This document shows positions 42,373 through 50,826 of a stretch of DNA of 64,000 nt, one piece after another. Source of the DNA: Foetidibacter luteolus. Lineage in GTDB: Bacteria; Bacteroidota; Bacteroidia; Chitinophagales; Chitinophagaceae. Every line of letters starts with the position of its first letter. The stretch's first letter is position 1. Made by a program: the position numbers and the translations under genes. The stretch is from positions 284,450 through 348,449 of the forward strand of contig NZ_VVIP01000059.1 in assembly GCF_009650435.1 (NCBI RefSeq), read 5' to 3'. Under the pieces are notes generated by a model that saw only the letters and a program-made list of their open reading frames with translations, was not told the DNA's origin and did no database searches.

Positions 42373-44373
42373 ATGAGCGAAAACAATATTGTTAATCAAA
42401 ACGCTGAGCAACAGGAGTCTGCGCCGGTAGCTGAAAATACAGCCGCTGAAGCAACTACAGCGACAACAAATGAACCTGTTGAAGAACAATCTGCCGCCGC
42501 TGAACCGGTAGCAGAAGCAGTAGCCGAAACAACCCCTGCGGCCACTGAAGTTAAAGCCGCCGAGCCAGTGGCAGAAACCATTGCCGCACACGACGACTTT
42601 GACTGGAGCATTGACAAACGCAACGTATCCCACTACGCTGCAGAAGAAAAAGCCAAATACGATAAAGTGTACGAAAACACTTTTGTTAGTATTGAAGATG
42701 GTGAAATTGTTAGAGGCGGTGTGGTAGCCCTTACCAAAACAGATGCCGTTATAAACATTGGCTTTAAAAGTGATGGCCTTATTTCCCTGAACGAATTTCG
42801 TGATTTAGCCAGCCTGAAAATTGGTGATGATGTGGAAGTAATGGTGGTTGAAAAAGAAGACCGCCAGGGCCACCTGCACCTTAGCCGCAAATCTGCCCGC
42901 ATTTACCGTGCCTGGGAAAGGATTGTGGAAGTGCATAAAACCGGCGAAGTGGTTACCGGTACCGTTACCAGCAAAACCAAAGGTGGTCTTATCGTTGATG
43001 TATTTGGTATGGAAACCTTTCTGCCAGGTTCTCAGATTGACGTTAAACCTGTTACAGACTACGACCAGTTTGTGGGCAAAACAATGGAATTTAAAGTGGT
43101 TAAGATCAACGAAACCATTAAGAATGCCGTGGTATCTCACAAAGCGCTTATAGAAAGCGATATAGAAGCACAGCGTGCCGAAATCATCAGCAAACTGGAG
43201 AAAGGCCAGGTGCTGGAAGGTACTGTGAAGAACATTACAGACTTTGGTGCTTTTATGGACCTGGGTGGCCTGGACGGCCTGCTGTACATCACCGATATTT
43301 CATGGGGCCGCATTTCTCACCCAAGCGAGGTGCTGAAACTGGACCAGAAATTACAGGTGGTTGTTCTGGACTTCGACGACGACAAACGCCGTATAAGCCT
43401 TGGTTTAAAACAATTAACACCGCACCCATGGGATGTGCTGCCTGAGTGGATACACGAAGGCGCTACCGTTAAAGGTAAAGTGGTTAACATTGAAGACTAC
43501 GGCGCATTTCTTGAAATTCAGCCGGGCGTAGAAGGCCTTGTTCACGTAAGTGAAATTACCTGGGCTAACACGCCAATCAATGCCAAAGAGTTCTTTAAAC
43601 TGAACGATGAGCATGAAGCTAAAGTGGTTACACTGGATAAAGATGCACGCAAAATGAGCCTTTCTATCAAACAATTGACAGAAGACCCATGGAGCACCAT
43701 CGAAACCAAATTCCCTGAAGGCAGCAAGCACAAGGGCCTTGTTAAAAACATTACCCCTTACGGTGTGTTTGTTGAGCTTGAGCCGGGCATTGGCGGCATG
43801 ATTCACATCAGCGACCTTAGCTGGTTGAAACGCTTTAACCATCCTTCTGAATATACCAAGGTTGGTGAGCACATTGACGTGATCATCCTGGGTATTGATA
43901 AAGACAACCGCAAGCTGCAGCTTGGCCACAAACAACTGGAAGAAGACCCCTGGAATGCACTGGAAGATACCTTTGCTACAGGTTCTATCCACGAAGGCAC
44001 TGTAGTACGCAGGGATGATAAAGGCGCTGTTGTTCAGTTGCCCTACGGCCTGGAAGGCTTTGCCCCTGCACGTCACCTGGGTAAAGAAGACGGCAAAACC
44101 ATTTCGGCTGATGAAACCAACCAGTTTATGGTTATTGAGTTCGACCGCAATGAAAAACGCATTCTTCTGAGCCATGCACGTGTTTGGGAACAGGCTAAAA
44201 TAGAAGAGAAAGAAGCAGCGAAGAAAGAAGCCAGGTCTGAGCAGGATAAAGCAAGAAAAGCGGTTAAAAACATCCAGAGCAAAGTTGAAAAAGCAACTTT
44301 GGGTGATTTGGGCGCTCTTGCTGAAATAAAGGAAAAATTGCAGAAAGAAGAAGAGAACAAGGAACAGAAATAA
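42373..44373 (+). CDS. rpsA: 30S ribosomal protein S1
   Basis: The 666-aa product has an acidic Ala/Glu/Thr-rich head of about 75 residues and then six S1 RNA-binding domains. The start of each is easy to see: GEIVRGGVVALTKTDAVINI, GEVVTGTVTSKTKGGLIVDV, GQVLEGTVKNITDFGAFMDL, GATVKGKVVNIEDYGAFLEI, GSKHKGLVKNITPYGVFVEL and GSIHEGTVVRRDDKGAVVQL. It ends in a charged helical tail (KEEENKEQK). S1 brings mRNA to the 30S subunit, which matters in Bacteroidota where Shine-Dalgarno sites are rare. The long acidic head is usual for the phylum. A strong terminator follows. Confidence 0.96.
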   Translation: MSENNIVNQNAEQQESAPVAENTAAEATTATTNEPVEEQSAAAEPVAEAVAETTPAATEVKAAEPVAETIAAHDDFDWSIDKRNVSHYAAEEKAKYDKVYENTFVSIEDGEIVRGGVVALTKTDAVINIGFKSDGLISLNEFRDLASLKIGDDVEVMVVEKEDRQGHLHLSRKSARIYRAWERIVEVHKTGEVVTGTVTSKTKGGLIVDVFGMETFLPGSQIDVKPVTDYDQFVGKTMEFKVVKINETIKNAVVSHKALIESDIEAQRAEIISKLEKGQVLEGTVKNITDFGAFMDLGGLDGLLYITDISWGRISHPSEVLKLDQKLQVVVLDFDDDKRRISLGLKQLTPHPWDVLPEWIHEGATVKGKVVNIEDYGAFLEIQPGVEGLVHVSEITWANTPINAKEFFKLNDEHEAKVVTLDKDARKMSLSIKQLTEDPWSTIETKFPEGSKHKGLVKNITPYGVFVELEPGIGGMIHISDLSWLKRFNHPSEYTKVGEHIDVIILGIDKDNRKLQLGHKQLEEDPWNALEDTFATGSIHEGTVVRRDDKGAVVQLPYGLEGFAPARHLGKEDGKTISADETNQFMVIEFDRNEKRILLSHARVWEQAKIEEKEAAKKEARSEQDKARKAVKNIQSKVEKATLGDLGALAEIKEKLQKEEENKEQK

Positions 44374-44390
44374 GCAATGCCTTATATGTA

Positions 44391-44421
44391 AAAAGCCACC
44401 GGTAACCGGTGGCTTTTTTTT
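44391..44421 (+). terminator. rpsA Rho-independent terminator
   Basis: GCCACCGG-TAA-CCGGTGGC forms an 8-bp GC-rich stem flanked by AAAA on the left and eight T residues on the right. It lies 18 nt after the rpsA stop and can work on both strands, also serving the convergent small gene. Confidence 0.88.
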
Positions 44422-44454
44422 GCCCTTAACTATCCACATACAAGTGGTTTATCC

Positions 44455-44922
44455 TTACCTTTTACCACGGTCGTGCCCACGGCCCTTGTTTTCTTTTTTC
44501 CCTTGCTTTTTATATCCTTTCGCTACTTTGTATTTTACCTCTTTACTGTCACGAATAATAACCTGCCTGCCAAAATTGTTTTTGTAGTTTTTGTATTTAA
44601 CACGGTACACATTGTTGTGCAGGTAAGGCCTGGGTTCGTTAATCACCACTTTGTAACCACGGTAGATATCATAGTTTCTGTAGCGGTAAGGAAGCGCTGA
44701 TGCAAACATCCACCTGCCGTTATCAAAGTACACGTATTGCTTTTGCGGCACATTGTAATAAACATCAATATCGGGTAAGTAGTAATAATCAACATGGTCA
44801 TACCCAACAGGTCCCCATACAGGCTGTGCGCCTATGTTAATATTCACGTTAACCTGGGCCTTTGCGTTGCCGGTAAACATAACTCCTGATACAATCGCGG
44901 CGAGTAAAATAAACTTTTTCAT
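44455..44922 (-). CDS. Small secreted Tyr-rich basic protein, function unknown
   Basis: The 155-aa product has a clear signal peptide (FILLAAIVSGVMFTGNAKAQ). The Tyr- and Asn-rich mature part contains YDHVDYYYLPDIDVYYNVPQ, FDNGRWMFASALPYRYRNYD and YRGYKVVINEPRPYLHNNVY. The tail is very basic (KKQGKKENKGRGHDRGKR). Similar small Tyr-rich periplasmic proteins are common in Sphingobacteriia and Chitinophagia, but I know no function. The start is preceded by AAGGAGCAG, which fits a ribosome-binding site. A second possibility is an envelope-stress or cell-wall-binding protein (speculative). Confidence 0.8.
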   Translation of the reverse strand: MKKFILLAAIVSGVMFTGNAKAQVNVNINIGAQPVWGPVGYDHVDYYYLPDIDVYYNVPQKQYVYFDNGRWMFASALPYRYRNYDIYRGYKVVINEPRPYLHNNVYRVKYKNYKNNFGRQVIIRDSKEVKYKVAKGYKKQGKKENKGRGHDRGKR

Positions 44923-45100
44923 AACTGCTCCTTTTTTGTTTTAAGACACAGCCTGGGCATTTGGGATTAATGATTATTTGTTATAAAACGGGCAAAGCGT
45001 TAACAGTTGTTACCAACCCAGCAAATTTTGCTGCCAAATCATAATTTTTTGCGCAGCAATGCCGCATGTACATTATTGGCAGATTAACAGCGGGTAAATG

Positions 45101-45190
45101 CGGATACCAGCGTTCGGTTTTTTATAGCAGCATCGTTGCGTCGCAAGCACTTCATCGTTCGGTTCATTGGGCAGCTTTTCAGACCCGGAT
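45101..45190 (-). repeat. Family B repeat, copy on the minus strand
   Basis: On the minus strand this reads CCGGGTCTGAAAAGCTGCCC, then AATGAACCGAACGATGAAG, TGCGACGCAACGATGCTG and AACGCTGGTATCCG. It keeps the family B arms and the GCGACGCAA core. It lies downstream of the TetR gene at 45279. Confidence 0.6.
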
Positions 45191-45278
45191 AGCGGTGGGT
45201 GCAAACATGTACCATTTCGGTCATTACAAAGCATTGCATGCTTTGTAATCCGCAGCAGGAACAAGGCAGCGCCAGCCA

Positions 45279-45950
45279 TCAGCCCAATACTTTGAAAACC
45301 AGGCTACTTATAAAGCGGCTTGTAAACTCGTCCTTACCGGCTTGGTCTGCATCTGTTAAACGGGGCAGGAATTCAGAAAAATATTGCTGGTGGTGAGATG
45401 TTTCAATAATGGTACTGCTTAATGACTTGGGAAACGGGTAAGCCGGGTTATACTCAGAAATGATGCTGGCTATTTTAGCGCAAAGGTCTTTGTAAGGTTT
45501 AAAAACCTGGTGTTGGTTTATCTCTGTAACTTCCTTTATTAAGTACACTTTGCTGCTCTCCGCTATCACAATGCTGTTAAGGTACTTTTTGTTATAGTCC
45601 AGTCCGCCGCTGCCCTCCGGTAGTTCGTGGGTAAGCAAATCAATAACAGCTTCCAGCTTTTTACCTGGGTTTGTAATATTCTGCAGGTTATAATCAAGCA
45701 AAAAATCTATGTAAAACCAGTACCAGCTAATAATGTATAACAACAGGCGGTGTTTATTTTCAAAGTAACGGTAAACGGTCGCTTCGGTAGTTCCGGCCTG
45801 GGTTGCCAGCTTTTTGAAAGTAAAATGCTCAAACCCCAACTCATAAACCAAATCAATGCTTTGCTTTATAAGGTTTTTGCCTATTTCGGATGTCTCCGGG
45901 TTTCTCAAATACACCGATTCATTTACCTGGAAGGTTACCTTATACTCCAT
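45279..45950 (-). CDS. TetR/AcrR family transcriptional regulator
   Basis: The 223-aa product has a TetR helix-turn-helix at about 25-70 (IKQSIDLVYELGFEHFTFKK, LATQAGTTEATVYRYFENKH) and a helical ligand-binding domain behind it. It is divergent from the bestrophin and carbonic anhydrase genes with a 133-bp shared gap. That gap holds several GATAG/CTATC half-sites, among them the 18-bp inverted repeat at 46033-46050. The natural inference is that it represses the divergent pair and perhaps itself. The effector is unknown. Confidence 0.9.
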   Translation of the reverse strand: MEYKVTFQVNESVYLRNPETSEIGKNLIKQSIDLVYELGFEHFTFKKLATQAGTTEATVYRYFENKHRLLLYIISWYWFYIDFLLDYNLQNITNPGKKLEAVIDLLTHELPEGSGGLDYNKKYLNSIVIAESSKVYLIKEVTEINQHQVFKPYKDLCAKIASIISEYNPAYPFPKSLSSTIIETSHHQQYFSEFLPRLTDADQAGKDEFTSRFISSLVFKVLG

Positions 45951-46032
45951 TCCTGAAAAGTTTTATCAAAATTAAAAATAGTATAGTAAATAAATCAATC
46001 GTAGAAATTTAACATATAAAAAAGATAGCTTT

Positions 46033-46050
46033 ACTATCACATGAGATAGT
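46033..46050. promoter_or_regulatory. Candidate TetR operator between bestrophin and tetR genes
   Basis: ACTATC-ACATGA-GATAGT is a perfect inverted repeat with 6-bp arms. It overlaps a second one, GATAG-CTTTA-CTATC (46024-46038). It lies just upstream of the -7 element at 46059. Confidence 0.6.
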
Positions 46051-46058
46051 ATTTAGTA

Positions 46059-46066
46059 TAATTTTG
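46059..46066 (+). promoter_or_regulatory. Candidate -7 element of the bestrophin/carbonic anhydrase operon
   Basis: TAATTTTG matches TAnnTTTG perfectly and lies 17 nt before the bestrophin start codon. The inverted repeat at 46033-46050 falls between the expected -33 and -7 elements, a position where a bound repressor would block transcription. Confidence 0.55.
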
Positions 46067-46083
46067 ATGAAAAGTCTGCTGCC

Positions 46084-46974
46084 ATGCTGTTGGACAAAAA
46101 AATTCCCTTCAATTACATTTTAAAAAAAATCAGGCGCAACCTGGTTTATGTAACGGTAGTGGGTTTAGTGGTTCAATACGTTACATCTACTTTTGCCAAC
46201 ATGCTGCCAGAGATGCCGTTAAGTATCCCGGTATTTCTGGGTACCGCCATTTCTGTTTTACTTTCCTTTAAGATTAGCCAGTCTTACGACAGATGGTGGG
46301 AGGCAAGAAAAGTGTGGGGTGCCATTGTTAACGATTCAAGAAGTTTTGTATTACAGTTGCAGACGTTAATAAATGCGCCTGCCAGCCAGGTTAAAGTGAT
46401 GGCCTATCGCCAGATTGCCTGGTGTTATTCGTTAGGGCAGTCGTTACGCGGCCTTAACCCGCTTGATAACCTTGAAAGGTTCATCAGCAATACCGATAAA
46501 GAAATGATTTCCGGGCATTTAAACAAACCTCTTGCGCTTTTGCAGTTAACAGCATTGGAACTTAAACAGCTTAAAGAAAGCGGAGCCACAGACAGGTACA
46601 GCCACATACAGATAGACAATACGCTGGTACGCCTTTGTGACTCAATGGGCAAAGCGGAAAGGATTAATTCTACGGTATTTCCGGTTACTTACCGTTTATT
46701 TTTACACTTTACCATTTACCTTTTTGTTATCCTGCTTTCTATTTCCCTGCAAGATGTAAAGGCTATCTTCGAAGTGCCTTTGCTGGTAGCCATCTCAAGC
46801 GTATTTTTCCTTCTTGAAAAAACGGCTTATCACCTGCAGGATCCTTTCAGGAACCGCCCCAGCGACACTTCGGTAACAGCTATAGCCACCACCATAGAAA
46901 TTAACATCAAGCAATTGCTGGGAGAAACCAATGTACCGCCGCCTGCTTCTTCAGACACTTTCTATATACTTTAA
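46084..46974 (+). CDS. Bestrophin-like (RFP-TM) anion channel protein
   Basis: The 296-aa product has the bestrophin/UPF0187 pattern: an N-terminal amphipathic start, transmembrane segments near 25-45, 50-72, 205-225 and 232-250, and the signature KISQSYDRWWEARKVWGAIV, then NDSRSFVLQLQ. The late segment LEKTAYHLQDPFRNRPSDTS matches the conserved Asp-Pro-Phe loop. Bacterial bestrophins form pentameric ion channels, and in some phototrophs relatives carry bicarbonate. The next gene, 18 nt away, is a carbonic anhydrase, so a bicarbonate or CO2-linked role is plausible here (inference). Confidence 0.9.
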   Translation: MLLDKKIPFNYILKKIRRNLVYVTVVGLVVQYVTSTFANMLPEMPLSIPVFLGTAISVLLSFKISQSYDRWWEARKVWGAIVNDSRSFVLQLQTLINAPASQVKVMAYRQIAWCYSLGQSLRGLNPLDNLERFISNTDKEMISGHLNKPLALLQLTALELKQLKESGATDRYSHIQIDNTLVRLCDSMGKAERINSTVFPVTYRLFLHFTIYLFVILLSISLQDVKAIFEVPLLVAISSVFFLLEKTAYHLQDPFRNRPSDTSVTAIATTIEINIKQLLGETNVPPPASSDTFYIL

Positions 46975-46992
46975 TTAAAAAACCATAACATT

Positions 46993-47619
46993 ATGTACAC
47001 GCATTCTAAAGAAACGCAAAGCAAATTAACGCCGGACTTAGCGATTGAAATACTGAAAGAAGGAAACGACAGGTTTGTTAAAAACCTGAAAGCTAACAGA
47101 AACCTGCTGCAGCAGGTAAATGAAACAAAAACCGGCCAGTTTCCATTTGCTACCATTTTAAGCTGCATGGATTCCAGGACTTCGGCAGAACTGATTTTTG
47201 ACCAGGGGCTTGGCGATATTTTCAGCATACGGATAGCAGGCAATGTACTTAATGAAGATATTGTAGGCAGCATGGAATTTGCCACCAAAGTAGTGGGTAC
47301 AAAAGCCATTGTTGTGCTGGGCCATACCAAATGCGGCGCCATTGTTGGCGCTTGTAACAATGTAGAGCTTGGGCACCTCACCACGGTTTTAAACAAAGTA
47401 AAACCTGCTATTGAAGCAGAAAAAACCACTACGGAAAACAGGACTGGGTCTAACGCAGCATTTGTTAATAATGTAACAGAAAACAATGTGCGTTTAACGA
47501 TTGAGCAGATAAAAGAGCAAAGCCCTATCATTTCAGAACTTATTGCAGAAAACAAACTGAAAATTGTTGGCGGCGTTTATGATGTTGATAACGGAGGGGT
47601 AACCTTCTTTAATGATTAA
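46993..47619 (+). CDS. Beta-class carbonic anhydrase
   Basis: The 208-aa product interconverts CO2 and bicarbonate with a zinc centre. The zinc and proton-shuttle motifs are present: SCMDSRTSAE (first Cys with the Asp-Arg pair) and VLGHTKCGAIVGAC (His and second Cys). There is no signal peptide, so it is cytoplasmic. It is co-transcribed with the bestrophin gene and so shares the presumed TetR control. The N-terminus (SKETQSKLTPDLAIEILKEG, then NDRFVKN) is typical of the plant-type clade. Length is normal. Confidence 0.94.
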   Translation: MYTHSKETQSKLTPDLAIEILKEGNDRFVKNLKANRNLLQQVNETKTGQFPFATILSCMDSRTSAELIFDQGLGDIFSIRIAGNVLNEDIVGSMEFATKVVGTKAIVVLGHTKCGAIVGACNNVELGHLTTVLNKVKPAIEAEKTTTENRTGSNAAFVNNVTENNVRLTIEQIKEQSPIISELIAENKLKIVGGVYDVDNGGVTFFND

Positions 47620-47683
47620 ACCACATTGTGGAAAGCGCCTAAAAAGCAAAAGAGTTGCACTGTGTGAAGGATAAATTATGCCA

Positions 47684-47728
47684 TAGCCCAAAGGGCTAGA
47701 TGTGAATTGCCCCGGATTTCATCCGGGG
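47684..47728. repeat. REP-like double hairpin
   Basis: Two hairpins stand side by side: TAGCCC-AAA-GGGCTA (47684-47698) and CCCCGGAT-TTC-ATCCGGGG (47710-47728), separated by 11 nt. The pair follows the carbonic anhydrase gene by 65 nt. Such paired palindromes occur as REP-type elements spread by RAYT transposases in several bacteria. No RAYT gene is in the window. Confidence 0.6.
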
Positions 47729-47855
47729 TTTGCATTTAATGATGGAAAAACTCTTACTCGAAGGGGTTGAACAATGTGGCGCACAGTTATTTTGCCTGCG
47801 GCACAATACAAAAGATAGCGTGGTTTCAGCAAAAGCAGCAGCGTGTTGCACCTTT

Positions 47856-47960
47856 CGGGTGAGGGATTGAAGCGGATACCCCGGTGAGGCCATCGCAGCA
47901 GGGCTTTGTGCCGGAGTATGAGCGGAAAGCCCGACCCCTTGCGCAGCTTGGGGGCACCCC
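47856..47960 (-). repeat. Family A interspersed repeat, copy 5
   Basis: On the minus strand this reads GGGGTGCCCCCAAGCTGCGC, then AAGGGGTCGGG, ending CTTCAATCCCTCACCCG. It matches copies 2 and 4 closely. It lies between the convergent carbonic anhydrase and PAP2 genes. Confidence 0.8.
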
Positions 47961-48001
47961 ACAAAATCTAACTATCTCACAACACCAATAATCCCCCCAG
48001 T

Positions 48002-48634
48002 TTACCGGGGCACCCTTCTTTTTTCAAATCCTTTTTGTATTAAAATGGATAACAGCACCGAAACAAGGGCGGTTATCATACCGGCCGCAAGATCAACCGG
48101 AAAATGCTGGGCAAGGTAAATTCTTGAATAAGCTACCAGCAGCGCACAAAAAGCGCCCACTGCAAGCCAGCTTTTTTTGGGAAGTAACAGGCAGAGTAAC
48201 AGGTAAAAGCTAAACGCGGCAGCCGTATGGCCAGAAGGAAAACTGGAAATGGTGTGCAGCTCAACACCTGGCACTGTATGTATCAAAGAAGTATCGGGTA
48301 TGGCTTTGATGGGCCTGGGCTCATCCGGAACGATTATGTACTTACAAACCTGGGTAAACAGCGTAGTGAAAACAAAGCAGGAAATAAGCAGCGGCAAAGC
48401 ATCCTTGCGTTTTAAAATGTACAAGAGTACAAACAGCATTACAGCCCACATAATACCATCCCCGCCATTAGTTACCAGCCGGAAAAACCAATCTGCCAAA
48501 ACGCCCAGGTTGCTGTTTAGTGTTAGAAACAAATCAATATTTCCCTTAACATACACGCCTGTAAATAGTACCGCTGCAAACAGCAGGGTAATAATTGCGC
48601 CTGCCTTAAAATTTTTATAATTCAATGGTTGCAT
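48002..48634 (-). CDS. PAP2 family membrane phosphatase
   Basis: The 210-aa product is a type 2 phosphatidic acid phosphatase-like protein with about six hydrophobic segments. The three catalytic motifs are visible: KYIIVPDEPRP (KxxxxxxRP), SFPSGHTAAAF (PSGH) and AYSRIYLAQHFPVDLAAG (SRxxxxxHxxxD). Substrates may be undecaprenyl pyrophosphate or phosphatidic/phosphatidylglycerol phosphates; the sequence does not decide. It faces the periplasm. The gene ends 41 nt from family A copy 5. Confidence 0.92.
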   Translation of the reverse strand: MQPLNYKNFKAGAIITLLFAAVLFTGVYVKGNIDLFLTLNSNLGVLADWFFRLVTNGGDGIMWAVMLFVLLYILKRKDALPLLISCFVFTTLFTQVCKYIIVPDEPRPIKAIPDTSLIHTVPGVELHTISSFPSGHTAAAFSFYLLLCLLLPKKSWLAVGAFCALLVAYSRIYLAQHFPVDLAAGMITALVSVLLSILIQKGFEKRRVPR

Positions 48635-48706
48635 ACGGGTTAAATATAGAAGTATTTACAACATACCGTACAACTATAAAACAATTGTGTTTAAACGAAC
48701 AGGTTG

Positions 48707-50071
48707 CTACGCCGCATGGTCTATAAACCTGATGGTAAAACAGTTCTTACCATCTTTAATGCCGTAGGTAACGCTGCCCTTGTGCACATCCAATATCCTT
48801 TTAACTATGGAAAGGCCAAGGCCATACCCTTTTTCGCCTTTGGCATTGCGGCCCCTGAAAAAAGGGATAAACAGGCGGGAGGCTTCGTCTTCAGAAAGCA
48901 GGTCTCCGTTATTGAGGAATAACAGGGTGGTGGCTGTTTCATTTTCCTCTATCAGTATATTAATGCTTTTATCAGACGAGTAGAGGTACGCGTTTTTGAT
49001 AAGATTGGAGAAAGCTGAACGCAGTAAAGGCTCGCTGCCACGTACGGAGAGGTAATTTTCTTTTTCAGGAACCGTAAGAAACTCAACAGAAACATTAATG
49101 CCCGGCAACGATTTTTTAGACGAGGCGATGGCATCATACAGAATTTCATCAAGCCGCACAAAGCCCCATTCGTTGGAAGCATTAATACGGTCGTACTGGG
49201 AAAAGGCAAGCAGTGAGTTGGTAAGGTCAATCATGCCCTGTTGGTCTTCTTTAAGGGAATGCAGCACTTTAACATACTCTTCATTGGTAAGATCGCGGCG
49301 CAGCGCAGCTTCTGTTTGGGAAAGCATGCTGGCCAGCGGGGTACGTAATTCGTGAGAGGCGTGGTGTACAAAACTTTTCTGGCGCTCAAAGGCTTTGTCA
49401 AGCCTGTCCAGCATGTCGTTAAAATTAGCGGCAATAAGGTTAAGCTCCATGTAATTGCTTTCGGCATCCACCCGCTCGTTCAGGTTGTTTTCTGATATTT
49501 TCTGCATTTGGTCGCCCATGCGTATAAGCGGCCGGGTAGCCTGGTTGGCATAGACAAACGCTATAAAGCCGGTAACAACGATACCGCCGAGGGTTACGAA
49601 GCCCATAATCCAGCGGAGACGGGCAAGCCTTTTACGGCCAATCATATCCGCACCGGAAACAATAATAATATGCTTAACATCCTTAAAATAAACACCCATT
49701 ACTTCCCTTCTGTTTAAGCTAAAACCATACTCCCCTTTCTGTTTTATTTTATTAAGCAATTCAATACCCGGCTTATAATTAAGTGCCGGGGGCTCGCTGT
49801 AAATTATCTTGTAACTGCTGTCCAGTATAGTTAGCTGTGGCTGATAGATATTGCCTGCCGGAAAACGCTCCATTTTTTCTGTAACGCTTTCCGGCAGGCC
49901 CATTATATTAAAATGCTGTTTATAACTTAACCAGGCCTTACTCCACAGACGGTTTTGATAGTCACCGCTTCGTGTACCGGCATAAAGCAGGTAAATTACC
50001 GCCACGCAGGACACAAGTACTACCGTTACAAGCAAACTGAAAAAAAGGGAAAATTTTAGTTTAAGGTTCAT
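48707..50071 (-). CDS. Sensor histidine kinase
   Basis: The 454-aa product has two membrane helices (about 8-30 and 160-182) enclosing a periplasmic sensor of about 130 residues, then a HAMP linker. The phospho-acceptor helix is VHHASHELRTPLASMLSQTE, with its His in the HELRTP motif. A HATPase domain follows with the N-box NLIKNAYLYS and the G-box YGLGLSIVKRILDVH. It overlaps the response regulator gene by 4 nt. The sensed signal is unknown. Confidence 0.94.
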   Translation of the reverse strand: MNLKLKFSLFFSLLVTVVLVSCVAVIYLLYAGTRSGDYQNRLWSKAWLSYKQHFNIMGLPESVTEKMERFPAGNIYQPQLTILDSSYKIIYSEPPALNYKPGIELLNKIKQKGEYGFSLNRREVMGVYFKDVKHIIIVSGADMIGRKRLARLRWIMGFVTLGGIVVTGFIAFVYANQATRPLIRMGDQMQKISENNLNERVDAESNYMELNLIAANFNDMLDRLDKAFERQKSFVHHASHELRTPLASMLSQTEAALRRDLTNEEYVKVLHSLKEDQQGMIDLTNSLLAFSQYDRINASNEWGFVRLDEILYDAIASSKKSLPGINVSVEFLTVPEKENYLSVRGSEPLLRSAFSNLIKNAYLYSSDKSINILIEENETATTLLFLNNGDLLSEDEASRLFIPFFRGRNAKGEKGYGLGLSIVKRILDVHKGSVTYGIKDGKNCFTIRFIDHAA

Positions 50072-50766
50072 GACAGAGGCGTTTCCCGCACGTAGTAACC
50101 AAAGCCGGGTTTGGTATGAATGAGCTTGGTTTCAAAGGGTTTGTCAATTTTATTCCTTAAAAAACTAATGTACACTTCAATGGTATTTGTGCCGGTATCA
50201 AAGCTTAAGTCCCAAACTTTTTCCAGGATATCCTGCTTGGCAATAACTTTTCCCTTGTTCCTGCACAGTAAAACCAGCAAGGCAAATTCTTTAGCCGTAA
50301 GGTTAATGTTCTTACCGTCACGTGTTACGGTTTTGTTTTCCATGTCAATTTCCAGGTCTGCTACGGCAATTTTTTCGCCGGGCTCGCTGGTTGCATCAGC
50401 ACGTTTTAAAAATACTTTTATACGGGCGAACAATTCATCAAAATGGAAAGGTTTTACAACGTAGTCATCGGCGCCCAGGTTAAAAGCATCCATTTTATCC
50501 TGTATTTCGCCCAGGGCGGTAAGCATGATAATTGGAATATTTTTATTAATGCCCCTGAATTCCTTGCACAAGGCCAGGCCATTTTTGTAAGGAAGATTAA
50601 TATCCAGTATAACAAGTGAATAATTATGCTGTTTGAACATTTTTTCAGCAATCAGTCCGTCATAGGCAACATCCGTATGATAACCCTGCCTTGAAAGTTC
50701 ATCCTGTATAACCTGGCTCAACTTAGGTTCATCTTCGGCTAAAAGAATCCGGTAAGTGTTATCCAT
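50068..50766 (-). CDS. OmpR/PhoB family response regulator
   Basis: The 232-aa product has a receiver domain (phospho-acceptor Asp in SLVILDINLPYKNGLALC, the switch Thr in IIMLTALG and Lys in DDYVVKPFHFDEL). A winged-helix DNA-binding domain follows (about 130-228, NLTAKEFALLVLLCRNKGKV, IEVYISFLRNKID). It is the first gene of the two-gene operon with the downstream kinase. It is divergent from the M14 peptidase gene, with 60 bp between the start codons, so the peptidase is a possible target. Confidence 0.95.
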   Translation of the reverse strand: MDNTYRILLAEDEPKLSQVIQDELSRQGYHTDVAYDGLIAEKMFKQHNYSLVILDINLPYKNGLALCKEFRGINKNIPIIMLTALGEIQDKMDAFNLGADDYVVKPFHFDELFARIKVFLKRADATSEPGEKIAVADLEIDMENKTVTRDGKNINLTAKEFALLVLLCRNKGKVIAKQDILEKVWDLSFDTGTNTIEVYISFLRNKIDKPFETKLIHTKPGFGYYVRETPLS

Positions 50767-50826
50767 ACTATAACTTTGAAAACTTTAAGGAAAATTAAAA
50801 TTTTATCGAAAATTAAAGACAATTTA

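Noticed and set aside
43414..44439. 341-aa open frame antisense to rpsA
   Set aside because: rpsA on the other strand is certain, and the frame is a by-product of its codon bias. It has no signal or domain.
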